64,000 nucleotides of DNA from Rheum nobile (Eukaryota; Streptophyta; Magnoliopsida; Caryophyllales; Polygonaceae), in the NCBI GenBank assembly GCA_027886185.1, contig WOAB01000606.1, positions 558,001-622,000 of the forward strand, given 5' to 3'. A program made the translations under genes and the position numbers. Positions within the stretch are counted from its first letter, which is position 1, and each line of letters begins with the position of its first letter. This document shows positions 31,967-43,051 of the stretch, piece by piece. The notes beneath the pieces are model-generated. The model saw nothing but the letters and a program-made list of their open reading frames with translations, had not been told where the DNA came from and made no database searches.

Positions 31967-32602
31967 TTAATATTTCCAAATATTTATCTCGCATCCAAAA
32001 ATCTCACCTTTTAATAGCTTCTTGGTCCCAATGCCAACGCATTTTCGTTGCACCACTCGTTCATCCAACACACAAACGTTCTTCTCATTCTTCCGGCCTC
32101 GCATGATCAAGCGTCTTCCCTTGAACACCATGCACCACTTAGACGTGCCGACAAACCTGCACCCCTCTAACATCATCGCACCCAACGAGATGATGTTAAC
32201 TTTGCTTGAGGGCATGTACCTCACATTATTAAGAGTGTGGCTTGTACGGTTGTGAAGCCTCATCGTCATGCTTCCGATACCCTCGATTTTCAACTTCTCA
32301 CCACCAGCTAAGTTGAGGTGACCAAACTCTCCATCTCTCTTCAAGGTGTCGAATAATGCTTGATCCCCACACACATGCATCGAGGCGGCATTGTCCATCA
32401 CCCACTCGGATTTGACAACCTCCTCACTCGTTGCCAAGTAGACATCCTCTTCACCAACATCACTGACCACATTCGTATGGGAGTCACCGCTACACGTCCA
32501 CAACGACGTCTCTCTCAGCTTCTTCAAGTCCTCCCTCATCCGAGGACACCTCGCTTGCATGTGACCCTTCTTCCCGCAGTAGTAACACTCGACATCATTC
32601 AA
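31967..32602 (-). pseudogene. gag zinc knuckle and protease-like domain, unit 2
   Basis: 211 residues: knuckle CYYCGKKGHMQARC, a linker, WVMDNAASMHVC, then HTLNNVRYMPSSKVNIISLG, which is the normal continuation of copia protease. The active site keeps the aspartate but has NAAS instead of SGAS. It ends in the region next to the polypurine tract without integrase. Separated from its gag N-terminus by the MITE and solo LTR. Confidence 0.8.
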
Positions 32603-32686
32603 ATCTCTCCTTTGATGTGAGTTTACTCTCCATTTCGGATCACCTTGCCCCTTTGTTTGATTCCTCTCTCGCTCACGCTCAGTGTT

Positions 32687-35209
32687 CTAAATGTAACACC
32701 GCAAGCCAGAGGTGTCACAGTGCCGTAGGCCCGAAGGTCTACAAGGCGATTTTAAGAAGGAGAAACCCAAAACGCTTCCAAATATACAAAAGTTATCAAC
32801 ATCAAAATCCCTGTTTCAAGTTTGAAACAACATTTAAACCTTACATCAAGTTCAGTATATCAATTTATATCCAAAACAACAGGTAGTTAATACAACATTT
32901 TCAAATCCGATGCAAAAACTAAATCTTTAACTATGAAGACGAATCTGTGATCAAGAACCCCCTTGCTGCCGCCGAACCTGCAAAGACTAGTTGACTGGTG
33001 GACCCGATACACCAGCCAATCGCAGAAACATAAACCGAGGTTGGTTAGTCTAATGAAAGACTAGCAAGAATCATCAAGCAAAAACAGAAGAACACAGGAA
33101 AGAATTATCATACCATCCAACCAACGCCAATTAACAACACATCAAAGTATATACTATTATCATCACATAACCATTACTTAACCATTCCTATCCAACTCTT
33201 CAATATGCTAAACACATTCAATCCAATCTCAACCACACAGCGAGTATAAACGAGTGAGACTATCATCATCCTAGATAATCATACTATAAATAAACGGGTG
33301 AGTAGATCATCATCCTAGACAATCATACGAACATAAACACGGGTGAGACGATCATCACCCTAAGTAACCATACTATCCATGGATAGACTAAAGATGGGAC
33401 ACACTCACCATCCAATTGTGGCCTTGAACCAACGCAAGGTCACACCCTCACGTGGTCGGGTGAGGCGATCATCACCCCGGCCCAGCTATAAGGAGTCATG
33501 CCCTCCTCATAACCGAAACAAACAATCAACCAACAACAACCAACAACTAACCGACAATCAACGACAACCGACAACTACAACCAATGGCCGACAATAACCC
33601 ACAGTCACAACTAACAACAACCAACAATGACAACTAACTACAACCAACAACAACAACTAACTACAACCAACAACAACCGCATAATGGTCCAACATAAATC
33701 AACAACAAAACCAATAGCCAACAAACAACCAATATCCAACAACAAAACCAATAACCAAGCAAACAACCAATATCCAACAACGAAACCAATAACCAAGCAA
33801 ACAACCAATATCTAACAACAAAACCAATAGCCAAGCAAACGACCAATATCCAACAACAAAACCAATAACCAAGCAAACAACCAATATCTAACAACGAAAC
33901 CAATAGCCAAACAAACGACCAATATCCAACAAGAAAACCAATAACCAAGCAAACAGCCAATATCTAACAACGAAACCAATAGCCAAGCAAACGACCAATA
34001 TCCAGCAACAAAACTAATAGCCAACAACCAACAATCAACAACAAACAATACATATAACGATCCAACATTTAATCCTCACACAAGGCAACAACCAACCAGC
34101 ACACATTCCACCCTTTAATTCTACGACTACCAATCTAGATCAAATTAACGGACAAGTGCATAAATCATTACTGAAAATGATAATATACGAAAATAATTAT
34201 TTTAGGAGATAGGTAAGAAGAAAGAGCAAGAATCATCTTGCCTTAAACTTATCGACACAACCCTAGAATTTCACCAACTTCGCCAACCAATCCCAGACAA
34301 ACCTGCGATGACAAACCGAACAATTTCCTGCGTTAATTTAACACATACCATGTCCTTACTTGCAACCCCCAAATCAACCCCTTAATTAGTCTACAAAAGT
34401 CCATCTCAGCCCATAATTTCCCAAAATTGAAATCAACACCCAACACGTACCAACACACTAGCCAAAAAAAATCCGAATCTCTGACTGTCCATAAATCCTT
34501 GCAAAATCTCAACCACAACTCCCAAATTCCAAATCTGTCCAAGCATCCAATCTGTCCAATTTTAACAATTACGTAGCAATTAATTTAGCCCCAAAACAGA
34601 TGGAAATCAATTATCCAGTCCACGCATCATCTGCGGTTACCTCGTCGATGACTAGCTTCCGTCGTCGGGACCGGGCTTCACGTCGCCGAAGGGGCAGAAA
34701 CAGCGGAGACACGGAGGTAATCGGTGCCCAACAGGTCGCGCAGCAGCGACCGCGGTCTCGCACAGCCACTCGTCGTAGCTCGTACCAGCTCGTTGCGACC
34801 TCGTTCAGTGGCTCTTCACGGTCTCGCACCAGTGGCTCGTCGACGGGGTTGAGCTTCTCGTTCGCCGGCAATTTCAATCCACCAACAGCAGCAACAAGCT
34901 CGCAGCAGTTCGCGGTTCTCGCTCAGCAGCAGCCCGCGCAACAACAGCTCACGTCTCCCAACAGCTCGCGGTCTCACTTCAGGGAAAGAGGTGGCAGCAG
35001 GCGGTCGGTGGAGTTCTGGCGGGAGTGAACAACTGAAGACGGGGAAGGGTGGGATCTGCTGCAGTGCCTCAGAGAAGGAAGGAGGCGGGGGATATTTTTG
35101 TGAGCTAGAAGACCGAAGGGAGATTTGCCCCAAATTCCTGATCTGGCTCCACTTTATAATTATGACACTTATACCATTATTATAATATATATTGGGGTAT
35201 TTCACTAAA
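32687..35209 (-). mobile_element. Solo LTR, 2513 bp, probably Ty3 chromovirus
   Basis: The LTR spans 32692-35204, TGTAACACC to TATTTCA on the plus strand, with perfect 5-bp flanks CTAAA (32687-32691 and 35205-35209). No coding region is attached. Sense is probably minus, because that strand begins TGAAATACCCCAATATATA, as in long Tekay/Del-type LTRs; the family is a tentative call. It lies inside the MITE-like element, the youngest layer of this nest. Confidence 0.8.
33692..34033. repeat. Minisatellite, 38 bp x about 9
   Basis: Units beginning CAATATCYAACAAC start at 33730, 33768, 33806, 33844, 33882, 33920, 33958 and 33996, exactly 38 bp apart, with flanking partial units. It lies in the solo LTR. 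Open frames read through it on both strands only because it lacks stop codons; 38 is not a multiple of three, so protein reading is unlikely. Confidence 0.9.
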
Positions 35210-35546
35210 AATCCCCGCCTAGGCCCCTTCTAGGTGGTCATCCACCGCCTAGGACCCCGTCTAGGGCCGCCTAAGCGAGATGAAGTCTCAGATGTTGTGG
35301 AAGAAGCAACATCTTAGGAGATGACGAATGCATAGAACATAGTCTTGGGTGAGGCTTTGTAAAATAAGGCCTATTATTATAAATCAAACCTCATCGCAAC
35401 ATAGTTTTATAAACATTAATGGATTTGAAAGAACATAGTCAAATAATCACATGGATCACGCATTAATTTTTAATCCGCCTAGGCCTTGCCTAGGCCCTCG
35501 CCTAGCCGCCTAGGCGCTAGGCCCCCCCTCACCGCCAAGCTTCTGC

Positions 35547-36131
35547 CTAGCGACTTTTAGAACATTGCTCACACTCCCCCGCAACTAGTATGTTATCCCC
35601 TCCTGTGTTGATAGCGTCATTCTTCATCATCCTTTCACTCTCCCGCAAAGCGGCCATCACCTCGTCTAGAGTGAGACTTGACTTTCCTACAAGTAACGTT
35701 TGCACCAAAGACTTGTAGGACGTCGGCAATGACGCTAACAACAACAACGCCTGCTCCTCGTCTTTTATATTGTCACATGCATTCATCAATTGACATACTA
35801 GTTGATTGAACGAGTTAATGTGGTCGTGAAGATTACCTCCTTCTTGCATCTTCAGTGAGTACAACTCCATCTTCAAACACAACCGGTTCGTCAGCGACTT
35901 CGATGCGTAAATGCTCTCGAGCTTCTCCCACAACGCCTTCGGTGTGGTTTCCTTCAACACACTGATTTTGCTCCATTCTCTCTCTTTAATTTAGCCAGGC
36001 TTCTCCTCCTCTAAAGCCTGATCAAGACCTTGCTGCACCAAAAGGTCTTGAATCGTACTCTGCCACAACGTGAAGTTGATCTTTCCATCAAAGAGTGGGA
36101 TCTCAAACGTTCTCGACAAGCTGGCCGCCAT
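35547..36131 (-). pseudogene. gag, unit 2, N-terminal part
   Basis: It starts with the same MAAGLSRTFEI at 36131. The readable UBN2 portion includes ALWEKLESIYASKSLTNRL and LLLLASLPTSYKSL. About 60 bp present in unit 1 are missing near 35960, and the MITE at 35566 cuts the frame; the last codons of the open frame (to 35547) already belong to the insertion. The remainder of the gene lies at 31967-32602. Confidence 0.8.
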
Positions 36132-36195
36132 CACGCCAAAAAGAGATCCTTCCACCAGTGAACTAAACTCGTATCACCTAACACCGGCAACCTCA

Positions 36196-36207
36196 GCTCT
36201 GATACCA
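36196..36207 (-). promoter_or_regulatory. Primer binding site, initiator tRNA-Met
   Basis: TGGTATCAGAGC on the sense strand, one base from LTR C. This is the common plant copia primer site. The other unit has TGGTATTAGAGC (23088-23099), one change. Confidence 0.9.
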
Positions 36208-36208
36208 C

Positions 36209-36753
36209 TGTTAGAGAATCGACCCTCCCCAGGACCCTTGTACACTCACCGAACTCCACCGAAACAAAGACGCAATATACAAAAGTGACTTTGTATTATA
36301 TAGTGAATAGTACAAGATATATTATACGAATAGCTCACTACACTCTTTTTATATGGGACACACTCACACACAACTTCACTCTCGAGCTCACTCACACTCA
36401 ATATGCTCGATTGATCAATTCAACAACTAATTGCCTATTTATAGGCTACATAAGTCGGTTCATCACCGACCTCCTACACATAAATCTAGAATTCTAGATA
36501 ATACCTTCTACATGCTAGTTCTTTCTCACTTAATCTAGAATTATCTAATTGATATATATCTCCAGCTCCACGTGCTAAATTTGCCTTAAAATTTCACCAT
36601 CATTAGCTTCTGGAGAATTTCCGAACTCCTTCGCCATCAGCTGTTGTGTTGGGCCAATTTTCAATAAGCCCAATTTTATCTTATTTAGCCCATTATCTCT
36701 TTAGGTATTTTAAATTGCCCAAATAATATTTGGAAATACTAATTAAACTCTAA
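36209..36753 (-). repeat. LTR C of the gag-protease element
   Basis: It starts TGTTAGAGAATCG after a perfect primer site and ends near CTCTAA at 36753. The last bases expected from LTR A (CA) read TGCA here, so the end is altered. Beyond it is a host pseudogene. Confidence 0.85.
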
Positions 36754-36843
36754 TGCAATCTCATTCATAGACAGCACTTGTCATTAGGGGATTGAATCCG
36801 ATTTTTGTCTTCTTCTGTGTTTTGTTTTGGGGATTTGAATTAG

Positions 36844-37140
36844 GTACTATTAAAGGCTTAACAATCAGCCAATCTGAAGAAATTGGTTGTCAAATAATAC
36901 CTGGCAACACTTACCATTTGGAGCTTCGCGCTTCTTCTGAGTTGATTCATGAAATGGGAGGTCTCCACAAGTTCATGACCTAGGGAAGGGCTTTGCTTAC
37001 AGATTCTGGTGGATTTCAGATGGTAGATTCTCTTTCTTTCCTTATTGTCTCACAACATTCATTGTCTTAGTAGTTTATCCAAGTTAACATCTTGTGGTTT
37101 GTAGGTTTCTTTGCTGTAATTAGCAGAAAGCACCGAGCAA
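36844..37140 (+). pseudogene. Queuine tRNA-ribosyltransferase catalytic subunit, fragment
   Basis: Exon 36844-37022 encodes TIKGLTISQSEEIGCQIIPG, then NTYHLELRASSELIHEMGGL and RALLTDSGGFQM, the highly conserved N-terminal half of eukaryotic tRNA-guanine transglycosylase; the SGGF segment borders its active site. A GT donor follows and the next exon begins at 37105 with VSLL. The gene is broken by TAG where WGRALL is expected and by TAA after VSLL; the rest is not found. The enzyme normally swaps guanine 34 for queuine in GUN-anticodon tRNAs. This copy is dead, perhaps captured by a neighbouring transposon. Confidence 0.85.
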
Positions 37141-37165
37141 GGCATGAGGAGGTTCATACCGAGAC

Positions 37166-37988
37166 CGAAGGCAGGTTACAATTAGGATGAGTTGCTTATG
37201 AAAAACTTCCCCTTTTTTTAGTATGGGAGAGTCCTGATGTGAACCCATCTCCGTGTCTACTTGGTCAAGTTTTTGTTGGTTTTGGTTCCTGAACACAAAT
37301 TAAATACGATTTTTCCTGCTCACAGTTATGGTCAATCGAACGTTTTCTATATATTTTCCATGCCTAAGTAGAACGTTTTTCGGGGTTTATGCTGCCTATC
37401 TGTATGCAAGATGTGATATAGTATAATCAATATCCTGCCTTTTAATCACTTTGGTTACATAAATCTTACTTTGCTTTAGGACATGAAACATAAACGTAAA
37501 TATCTCACAGAATGTCGAAACACTCCCAGTAAAGAACAGTTACACCAAAGATCCAATCTAGATTACATGTTTGCTGAAATGATCTTAGTTTTTTTTTTTT
37601 AAAGTGAACCTGTATTTTATGTGTCTGGTATAAAACCTAGTAAATCTGTATTCTGTCTCATTGTAAAAAAAAAACCGAATAACCGTAACAACGCATCATA
37701 TACACTCACATTTATTAGTTCAACAATATATGCAACTGCTGCAAATGTTTGGGTATTGCACAACGTAATTATTGTGTGCGGTCAGGGTAAATATATCCTT
37801 CCAGTATATTACATATGGAGACCTATATGTATCAGCTATGGCCAAAAAAATTAAAGAACGATGAACAAATAAATAATGTAAATGCTAGAATTTGGCAAGT
37901 CTTCGTGTACAAAAAAGTTTCAGTGCGATTGCAAAGTATGCAGTTCGTATGCAAAAAACAAAAGGTTGTCTCAATGATTTTTTGTACA
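37166..37988. other. No gene seen; possible Helitron 3' end zone
   Basis: AT-rich sequence between the pseudogene and the Helitron helicase stop. The minus-strand Helitron should end here with a hairpin and CTRR, but no convincing terminus was found. Confidence 0.4.
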
Positions 37989-39107
37989 TTAAATTATATC
38001 AGCTCTACAAAGCATTTCAAACGAGACAACGTTTGTCACTACTTGTTTGTTGTTGATTCCTGACGAAGGATTTGAAACGAACATTGTGAAATCCGTTCTC
38101 TTTCGTGCGCGTGAAAAAGCTAGGTATAGTTGCCCGTGAGAGAAGCATAACTCGCGAAGGTAAACGCAAACACGTTGCAATGTTTGTCCTTGGGCTTTGT
38201 TAATAGTCATTGCAAAGGAGAGTTTAATAGAAAACTGTATCCGTTGAAATTTAAATGGGAACTTTGTAGACGAAGCTGGCCTGAGATTTATACGTGGAAG
38301 GAAAACGATTTGGCCCTTGTAATAACCACTTGCTATTTCACATAGAATTATGTTCCTGTGAAAAGTCATGCAGATTAAGTGAGTTCCATTGCAGAGACCA
38401 TTAGACGGATCTAAATTCCTCAACAAAATCACAGGGCAATTTTTCTTCAAGACTAACTTGTGTGGGCTCATTCCAGAAGGACAAAGAGTGTTCAAAAATT
38501 CTGGGGTACAAAGGTTGCAGTTGTCGTCGATGAGTGTATCAATATTTGTGTATGTTACGACAGTTCCTTGAAAGCACTGAATTAGTTGATCATTAATAAT
38601 GTCAACGCATTCATTAGCAGGAGTTAATACCGCCATTTCACTGAAAATTTGAGGATCACATTCTAGGTTTTTCATCTCAGGGAAGACTGAAGCGACAATA
38701 CGATTAACACATCCATCTTCAACATCAAAACATGCAACTATCTCAGGAGGAAGATGGACTAAACAAGTTTCTTCTGACTGATATAATCCGTTCCCGAGAT
38801 CGAGGAGGAAATTACTGAATTTCGGGTCTTCTCTGGCACAGATATTTGCAGTCAGCCTGAATTTATGCAACATCGGCCACAAGTAAGAACTTACAAGGCT
38901 TGCTTTAACGGCTTTACTCTGGCCCTTGTGTAAGAGCACGGGTAACACCTGATGAAAATCTCCTCCAAAGACAACAATTTTGCCTCCAAATGGCGCTTTG
39001 GTGGTGCAAATATCTTGCAGGAGCATATCTAGTGCCTCAATGTCCATTTTTTTTTGCCATGGACGCTTCATCTTAAATAAACAGAGATGTCGCGCGTAGC
39101 AATGCAA
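37989..39107 (-). pseudogene. Helitron RepHel, helicase C-part
   Basis: 372 residues: IEALDMLLQDI, KIVVFGGDFHQVLPVLLHKG (Walker B-like DFHQ), PFKFQRIQFSIKLSFAMTIN with KAQGQTL (motif V), and LYLAFSRARKRTDF (motif VI). It is the intact C-terminal half of a PIF1-like 5'-3' helicase, but unusable without the disrupted N-terminal part. Confidence 0.88.
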
Positions 39108-39130
39108 CTAAGCTACTTTGTTTTGAAACA

Positions 39131-39514
39131 TTACACGAAAATGACCCATCCGTCTATAAGAATCTTGAAGCGTGAATGTGTAGTTCTTTCGGTCGGAGTG
39201 TTTGAAGCCGCGATACCGAAAGTAGTTGTTGGCAGAACAATCTTGCTAAGCAATATGACCTGTGTATAGAGAGCACAATACAAGAATGTCTTACCAGTCC
39301 CACCATGTCCATCGATGAAAAAAGCGACTCCTTTGTTATGTGCAACAAAGTCCATAATACAATCGTAGGCGCACCGCTGCAAGACATTTAGCCGTTCAAC
39401 CGAATCAATGTAAGTAGAAGGAATAGGGGCATTTATAGCATCAGCGATATCTCTAGTTACTCGTGAACTTGAACCGAATAGAGTTTGTGGCTCAGGTATG
39501 TTATAGTCTTTCAT
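39131..39514 (-). pseudogene. Helitron RepHel, helicase motif I segment
   Basis: FFIDGHGGTGKTFLYCALY is the Walker A motif of PIF1-type helicases; TTFGIAASNTPTERTTHSRF is motif Ia. It runs into scrambled reading frames and stops between 39108 and 39160, where the segment before Walker B is damaged. Confidence 0.85.
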
Positions 39515-40332
39515 TTTTTTCCCATTGATTCCAAATATTTTTCAACAGACATATACGTCAGAAGCGCGACTCTGTGTTCTTCATTAGGATAAGCATGGGC
39601 GTAATCCTCAAAAAGAGATGAATAGAAGCGGTTCCATATAGTAAAAGGGTTAACACCTTCAACAAAGACCAAAAGGGTAGCAAATAACCTTCTTAGTGCA
39701 CCTGGCATCTGTGAGTGAATTGCATCTTCCATACATGAATCTGCATAGTCATCGCTCGCCAGAAATCCACGCTGCTCACAAGCGTCCTTAAATGTTTCCG
39801 CTCTCAATCCGTTCACAGTCATAAGATCCTCGTAAGAGGTAGCACCCCTAACATTACAAAACAGTAGCTGCAAATAATATATTTCTCCTTCTGAAGGACT
39901 TACGTATGTCATTCTCCCAATCAAACTTCTTAGTTGTCTAACACGCCGTGTTTTTGTTCGCTGGTCCCAAACAAAGAACTCGAGGAACTTAATGTACAGA
40001 TATGCCTTGGCAGAATCCAAACGTGCATTTGTTTCAAAGTACGCTGTCAACATCGTTCTACGCTTGCTATGATCAGCGGCAATTACGCGTATGTCAGTAT
40101 GTTGACCAAACGAGACGCAATGCATGTCTGCAACGTGCACTTGTAAAGTAAAGATAGACGGCTGCATGTCATACAAGTCAAAACCAAAAATCCGCCACGC
40201 GGCCTCAAGAGGTGAAACCCATCTAGCAGACTGATATGTCTTTGTCTCGTCTTCAATCCTCAAGTGGTGCCTTTCGATGTTAAAGCATATACGATCATGT
40301 CCCTTGTACACATACTTGTAAATATATTTCAC
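39511..40332 (-). pseudogene. Helitron RepHel, catalytic tyrosine region and linker
   Basis: KYIYKYVYKGHDR supplies the paired tyrosines (YxxKY) that cut and join DNA. It continues with RWVSPLEAAWRIFGF, FLEFFVWD and IGRMTYVSPSEGEIYYLQLL, a standard linker to the helicase. The frame ends at 39511 in a run of A bases, where the next segment (KDYNIPEPQTLF) is in another phase, so a one-base shift in the A-run is likely. Confidence 0.85.
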
Positions 40333-40353
40333 GGCTTTAATCGTAGAGCATAT

Positions 40354-40770
40354 CTAAACATTTATGTGATAGTTGAATTCTGTAAGCAAATAAGGATTAT
40401 ATGGAATTATCCATCTATTATCTAAATATTTCCCTCTAACTGAAACACAATCGTTATTTTGTCTTCTCCGATAGATAGGATACGAGTCAGCAGTGCATGT
40501 TCTTGTATCAACAAATTCTTTAGGGTAGTTGAAGTGACACTTTGAACGGAAATTCTTTGTTTTCATACAGGCACAACTTGGATTAAGCTATCCACAAGGA
40601 TCGTGTACCATGTGTTGTGTAACAAGTGACCACAATGAAGGACTATCTTTTCCAGGGAGTTCAGCACAAACATACTGATCATATCGATCTGGATTCATTA
40701 TCTTGTCACTCGAGTCTAATATAATAAGCATGTGCACATGGGGTAGGCCCCGCTTTTGAAATTCAATCAC
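40354..40770 (-). pseudogene. Helitron RepHel, HUH nuclease core
   Basis: VIEFQKRGLPHVHMLIIL contains the HUH metal-binding pair (HVH) of rolling-circle replication initiators. Further on, CMKTKNFRSKCHFNYPKEF and WIIPYNPYLLTEFNYHINV belong to the same domain. In-frame stops lie near 40588 (before LNPSC) and at 40354 (before ICSTIKAVKY). Confidence 0.85.
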
Positions 40771-40887
40771 ATCTACGTGTGCATCGACATTGCCAGATAT
40801 TTTTTCCTTTGAAATCTCGTGTTTAAGTTGAACAACCTTTGATCGAAAAACACGAGTAACGATATCAGGACGATGTTGTGGTGTTTC

Positions 40888-41917
40888 CTATGGCTCGAGT
40901 TGTTCTTGGATCTCTGGCCATTTTGGATTGCATGTCATGGTAATAAAAAGATCAGGCTTACCAAAACGTTGCACCAACACCATGGCATTCAAGTATCGGC
41001 GTTTCATGTCCCGTGGGCCACCAATAAATGAAGCAGGCAAGATGACTCGTCGACTAATACTCGAAGCACTCCATACACCATCATTCACACTATCAACAAC
41101 ACCCTGGTAAAGTTCACTCTGTAAAGCCGACTGATTATGTCTAATGAAATCCAATCGCATGTTCTCGATTTTAACATATATATCTACAATGTACCGAAGG
41201 AAAACCCGGCCCATATTAACAAGTGACCGCTGCGATCGAGCCTGTAAACAAAAAGAGTAGTATTCTCTATAGGAAATTATCTTGTCATCTGTACGGGGCC
41301 GCTTCCGAGCAACTGAATAGAACGAATTAATGTTTGCGTCAAAATAAAGCAATAAATAAAAGTACGCATTGCAAACATAAGCCATTAATGGCTAGAAAAT
41401 CGAAAGGCATACCTGCGTTTTCTGAAGAAATCAGTTCAGAGGCATCGTCTAACGCACATGTCCAAATATGAAAACGGGTATCGTCGCAGAAGCGCTTATC
41501 ACCACGATCGCTGCGTCTAAGGCCTTGATGCCAACCGGACTCACCCTTGCAGAATAACCGGGGATACTGCAATGGATCATAACACCCGAAGTAGTGCATA
41601 ACCCGATGGCATTGATTTCCATGCGCATGAACTATAATGTCAAGGCTATGTACAGAATTGGTGGAGGAGTCTTCAACTAAAATTGCAACAACTTCATCTA
41701 TAGACGGAGCATTATATACTCGTTGATCCAACACAGGGTTGCGAGATATCGAAATCCTGGAGGCTGGTGCTACCCCCACTATACTAAGAGATCGGAAAAA
41801 GCGCGCATATGGATTGAGCTCAGTCACAGTCATGAGCAACTGGATAATCTCGGGCTTCAAATCGCTAAAACCTCGCATCCGTGAATCAAACTCCAATGAC
41901 CCGTCGTAAAAGTACAT
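40888..41917 (-). pseudogene. Helitron RepHel, Helitron-like N domain
   Basis: Two overlapping frames joined by an intron or frameshift near 41340-41410. Motifs are LMTVTELNPYARFFRSLS, NPVLDQRVYNAPSIDEV and YFGCYDPLQYPRLF, then ISYREYYSFCLQ, LPASFIGGPRDMKRRYLN and DLFITMTCNPKWPEI. These are signature blocks of the Helitron N-terminal domain. A TAG at 40888 precedes RPDIVTRVFRSK. Confidence 0.85.
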
Positions 41918-42008
41918 CTATAAGAAATTAGGCCCTTTTTTCGCTAGGAAAAAGATTAGATAAGAAATGATATAACTGTCCTTACAAATGGAGCATGTGA
42001 ATCCCAGC

Positions 42009-42473
42009 TCAGGTAATGGACTTCAGATCACCACCTAGTGAACTAAATGCAAAAAAGTTGTTGTACAAACGAGAATACTTACGGAAATGATCGTCGTACG
42101 CATCGGCGTGTGTATATAAATGCATAAGGACATCAGACAACAAAAGGGGTACCAAAACGACCTCACCGTTGTGACAACACATTGATGGAGTTTCAAGCGC
42201 AAAGATCCTAGCGCCACAATGACAACAGATCCTCCAAGGCGGCAACTTAAAGGGTGACGCGCGTAAATAGCGAAGGCCGATAGCCTTTGGAATTTTCTTC
42301 TTAGCAGCACGCACTCCCCGCGTGGACGAAGGACCCGCTAGGTTTGGAGAGGCTTGCATTGTCGGAACTGGGATTCCACGCAAATCGTAAATTCCTATAT
42401 CGCCAACAAAGGGGGGGAAATATAAAAAAATGGTGTGAATAATAAAATGCACAGAGTAAAAGTACATAAGCAT
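42009..42473 (-). pseudogene. Helitron RepHel, N-terminal zinc-binding exon
   Basis: The readable part is IGLRYLRASPFKLPPWRICC, then HCGARIFALE and CCHNGEVVLVPLL. Plant Helitron proteins open with a similar Cys-rich segment (CxxCGAxxW...CCxxGKV) followed by LYNNFFAFSSLG. It ends before an intron-like gap. Confidence 0.75.
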
Positions 42474-43051
42474 ACAGAGACAAAAGGAACACGCTAAGTC
42501 GTGTCAAATGGAAAATAGAGTCAAAGAAAAACACAAAGAACGCGAGAGAGAAAAAGGGAAACCGGTGAAGGAAAATGGAAGATAAAGGCAAGCGCGCAAG
42601 CAGCAAAATAAGCAAAATCATGTAAAACAATACTTAAAGGAACAAGAAAAAGAGTGAACAACATTCCAGAACGTCAAAGCAACGATTCTATATTACAAGG
42701 TGTACAAAAGTGGAGTGCGTGATGGTACTACAACCGTACAAGCAGCTGCACTGTCTCATGGTAAACGACTTATATAACAAAAATAGCTGAAATATAATAG
42801 AAGACATTATGATAGAAAAACAATATAGCGGTCTATAACGACGAGTCTTCCTTGCTGAAGAAGGACATGTAAGACGCTCTGCTGATAGGCAGTTATTTGA
42901 CGCATTCCACAAAAGCAAAGGGAAACGACATGAAACGGACGAGTAGGAGCACACAGGTTGCAACATAGGTGCAAACCACGTTGATCGGAAAGGCACGTCA
43001 GTCTGCCCACAAACGGATGAAAACTAAATAGGTTCCACGTACTTAGGAGCT

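Larger units (their letters stand above)
32671..35576. mobile_element. MITE-like element with 10-bp target duplication, split by a solo LTR
   Basis: The element consists of 32681-32691 plus 35210-35566, about 368 bp without the insertion. The left end is AGTGTTCTAAA; the right end read inward is AATGTTCTAAAAGTCG. Flanks are GCTCACGCTC (32671-32680) and GCTCACACTC (35567-35576); the unoccupied copy of the site is intact at 22404-22413. The interior is dense in CGCCTAGGC-type palindromes. A 9-10-bp duplication suggests a Mutator-type transposase, but the class is inferred. Confidence 0.75.
21128..36753 (-). mobile_element. Compound gag-protease copia element, LTR-int-LTR-int-LTR, with nested insertions
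   Basis: Three copies of a 561-bp-class LTR alternate with two internal regions: LTR A 21128-21688, internal 21689-23100, LTR B 23101-23356 plus 31756-31954, internal 31955-32680 plus 35577-36208, LTR C 36209-36753. Each unit encodes gag and a protease-like domain but no integrase or polymerase, as in TR-GAG elements. The tandem form fits recombination between two copies. LTR B is split by LARD2; the second internal region is split by a MITE. I could not match outer target duplications, so the outermost borders are approximate on the right. Confidence 0.85.

Noticed and set aside
33661..34048. Hydrophobic tryptophan-rich frames on the minus strand resembling membrane proteins
   Set aside because: They translate a 38-bp minisatellite inside a solo LTR; the apparent membrane segments are artefacts of the repeat.
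34600..35028. 142-residue serine/arginine-rich frame
   Set aside because: It lies within the 2.5-kb solo LTR; G+C-rich LTR sequence without domain support.
37600..37700. ACCTAGTAAATC near 37634 as the minus-strand Helitron 3' end
   Set aside because: There is a CTAG word, but no adjacent hairpin and no supported A/T junction.
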